NCBI GenBank assembly: GCA_035048485.1
Contig: CM068586.1
Span: 54,923,667-54,987,666 of the forward strand
Reading direction: 5' to 3'
DNA from: Pteria penguin
Taxonomy: Eukaryota; Mollusca; Bivalvia; Pterioida; Pteriidae
DNA: 64,000 nucleotides
The notes beneath the pieces are model-generated. The model worked only from the letters and a program-made list of their open reading frames with translations. It searched no databases and was not told the origin of the DNA. How positions within the stretch are numbered: position 1 is the stretch's first letter; every line of letters starts with the position of its first letter. The translations under genes were made by a program, and so were the position numbers. Below, piece after piece: positions 62,846 through 64,000 of this stretch.

Positions 62846-64000
62846 AGCTTTTTACCATGAAATTTGAATGTTAATAGACATTGTAGTACCTTCCACTTTT
62901 CATAGTGAAATAAATTTAGAAACCCTTTTTATAGAATACTGGTTTGTTCATGGCTAGCTTTTGATAAACTGAGAGGGACATAGTGACATTTCATAAAAAC
63001 ACTTTTTATTTAATTATCCGGAAAAAAGGCGCAGTCTGGTAGATTATCGAAAACATTTATCTTTTTTTAGCAGCATCTGTGTACTTTTGTCGACTTTATC
63101 CAGGTTTAGCATCTAGCTGCCTCGTAAAATTAAGACTGCACTCTTATTACCTTTATTTAATTATCACAAAGTGAACTATTTAATTTGGCGGAAGATTTTC
63201 CCACAGTGACACGAAGTCTAATTCTAACTCCTTAAAAGCAATATCTAGCTTTCTCGTTTGATTAGAAATACAAGTTATGGATGTGAGTTATGTTTTATTG
63301 TACTAAATTAAATAGAAATGAATATATACGACTCTTTCATTTGGCGTGGTTTGCCATGGTGCTGTTGCCTAACCCGAAGATTTGGAACGAAAATGATATC
63401 ATTGTACACATTATTGGCAACATCTAGATGCTCTTTCCCTTTCTTATTTACTTGAAGAATTATTCCTTAAATATGAAAATTTAGTTGGTTTTTTCTTTCT
63501 TTCTTTTTTTTGCTTTTTCTTTCTTTTTTTTTTGGGGGGGGGTCTCTTTTTTTATTTGCACCCTCCGTCATTTCCATAATATCACCAAAATAGCAACAAA
63601 GATCAAAAGATCCCAGAATTTTGTTTTTGTTCATACACGCAAACCGTTGCATTCAATAAAAAAAAAAGTCGAAGTTTTAGGTTTGACAATAATAATATGT
63701 CATATAGAATCTATAAAACACTAGTCTATGTTTTATCACATAAATAGATACATGTATATCATGAAATACTATTATAGGTGCAATTAATACCTCATTTACT
63801 ACTTCCGTTTTTGTATTTTCCACTAAGTATTTTAACGGTGTTCTGCACTTGAGAAATCTCTCTACATTTGATGATCCAATATTCAAGTTTGCGTTAAGAA
63901 TTTATGTAATTTAAGTGCTGATTAATTGTTTTTTATGGGAAATTGTCGTCTGGAATTCGTTGTAGTCTATTCATCGTCTGCGCTACGGATATTTTTACCC

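Larger units (their letters stand above)
60964..64000 (+). other. Next GABBR1 intron, incomplete
   Basis: No following receptor exon is seen. Contents: a family A SINE, (CAA)n at 61817-61848, one foldback arm, an A-rich tract at 62480-62620, a family B SINE and a T/G-rich run at 63485-63541. Confidence 0.5.

Overview
This is a eukaryotic genomic window, about two-thirds AT, with split genes, GT-AG introns, dense microsatellites, tRNA-derived SINEs, foldback MITEs and a decayed Tc1 element. Together with an invertebrate-type GABA-B receptor gene, this fits a lophotrochozoan animal, most likely a bivalve mollusc. The clade call is inference from repeat style; no species can be named.

Layout. 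(1) 401-7144, + strand: the 3' end of a gene made of sushi/CCP modules. Six modules are present on seven exons. Almost every junction is phase 1, and the last exon ends in an in-frame stop. The 5' part lies outside the window. (2) 39456-9377, - strand: a complete eight-exon gene, reconstructed by phase-matching of splice sites, encoding a 427-residue protein I do not recognise. A canonical RFX X-box lies 12 bp upstream of its ATG, which points to a ciliary/flagellar gene. Its first intron is 15.5 kb. (3) 39481-52113: intergenic, with SINEs, a frameshifted Tc1/mariner DD34E element, tandem repeats and long hairpins. (4) From 52114, + strand: the first two coding exons of a GABA-B receptor subunit 1 (signal peptide plus start of the Venus-flytrap domain), separated by an 8.5 kb intron; the rest lies beyond the right edge.

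The sushi gene and the unknown gene converge; the unknown gene and the GABA-B gene diverge. I see no functional link between the three.

The most striking structure is in intron 7 of the unknown gene. A 60-bp unit made of the last ~27 bases of exon 7 plus its 5' splice site has been tandemly copied about ten times directly downstream of the real donor, and the array was later split by a MITE. Other notable items are a two-length minisatellite ending 22 bp from a sushi exon, a dispersed repeat rich in TGACGTCA sites, SINEs with perfect target-site duplications, and a SINE broken apart by palindromic ATG/CAT repeats.
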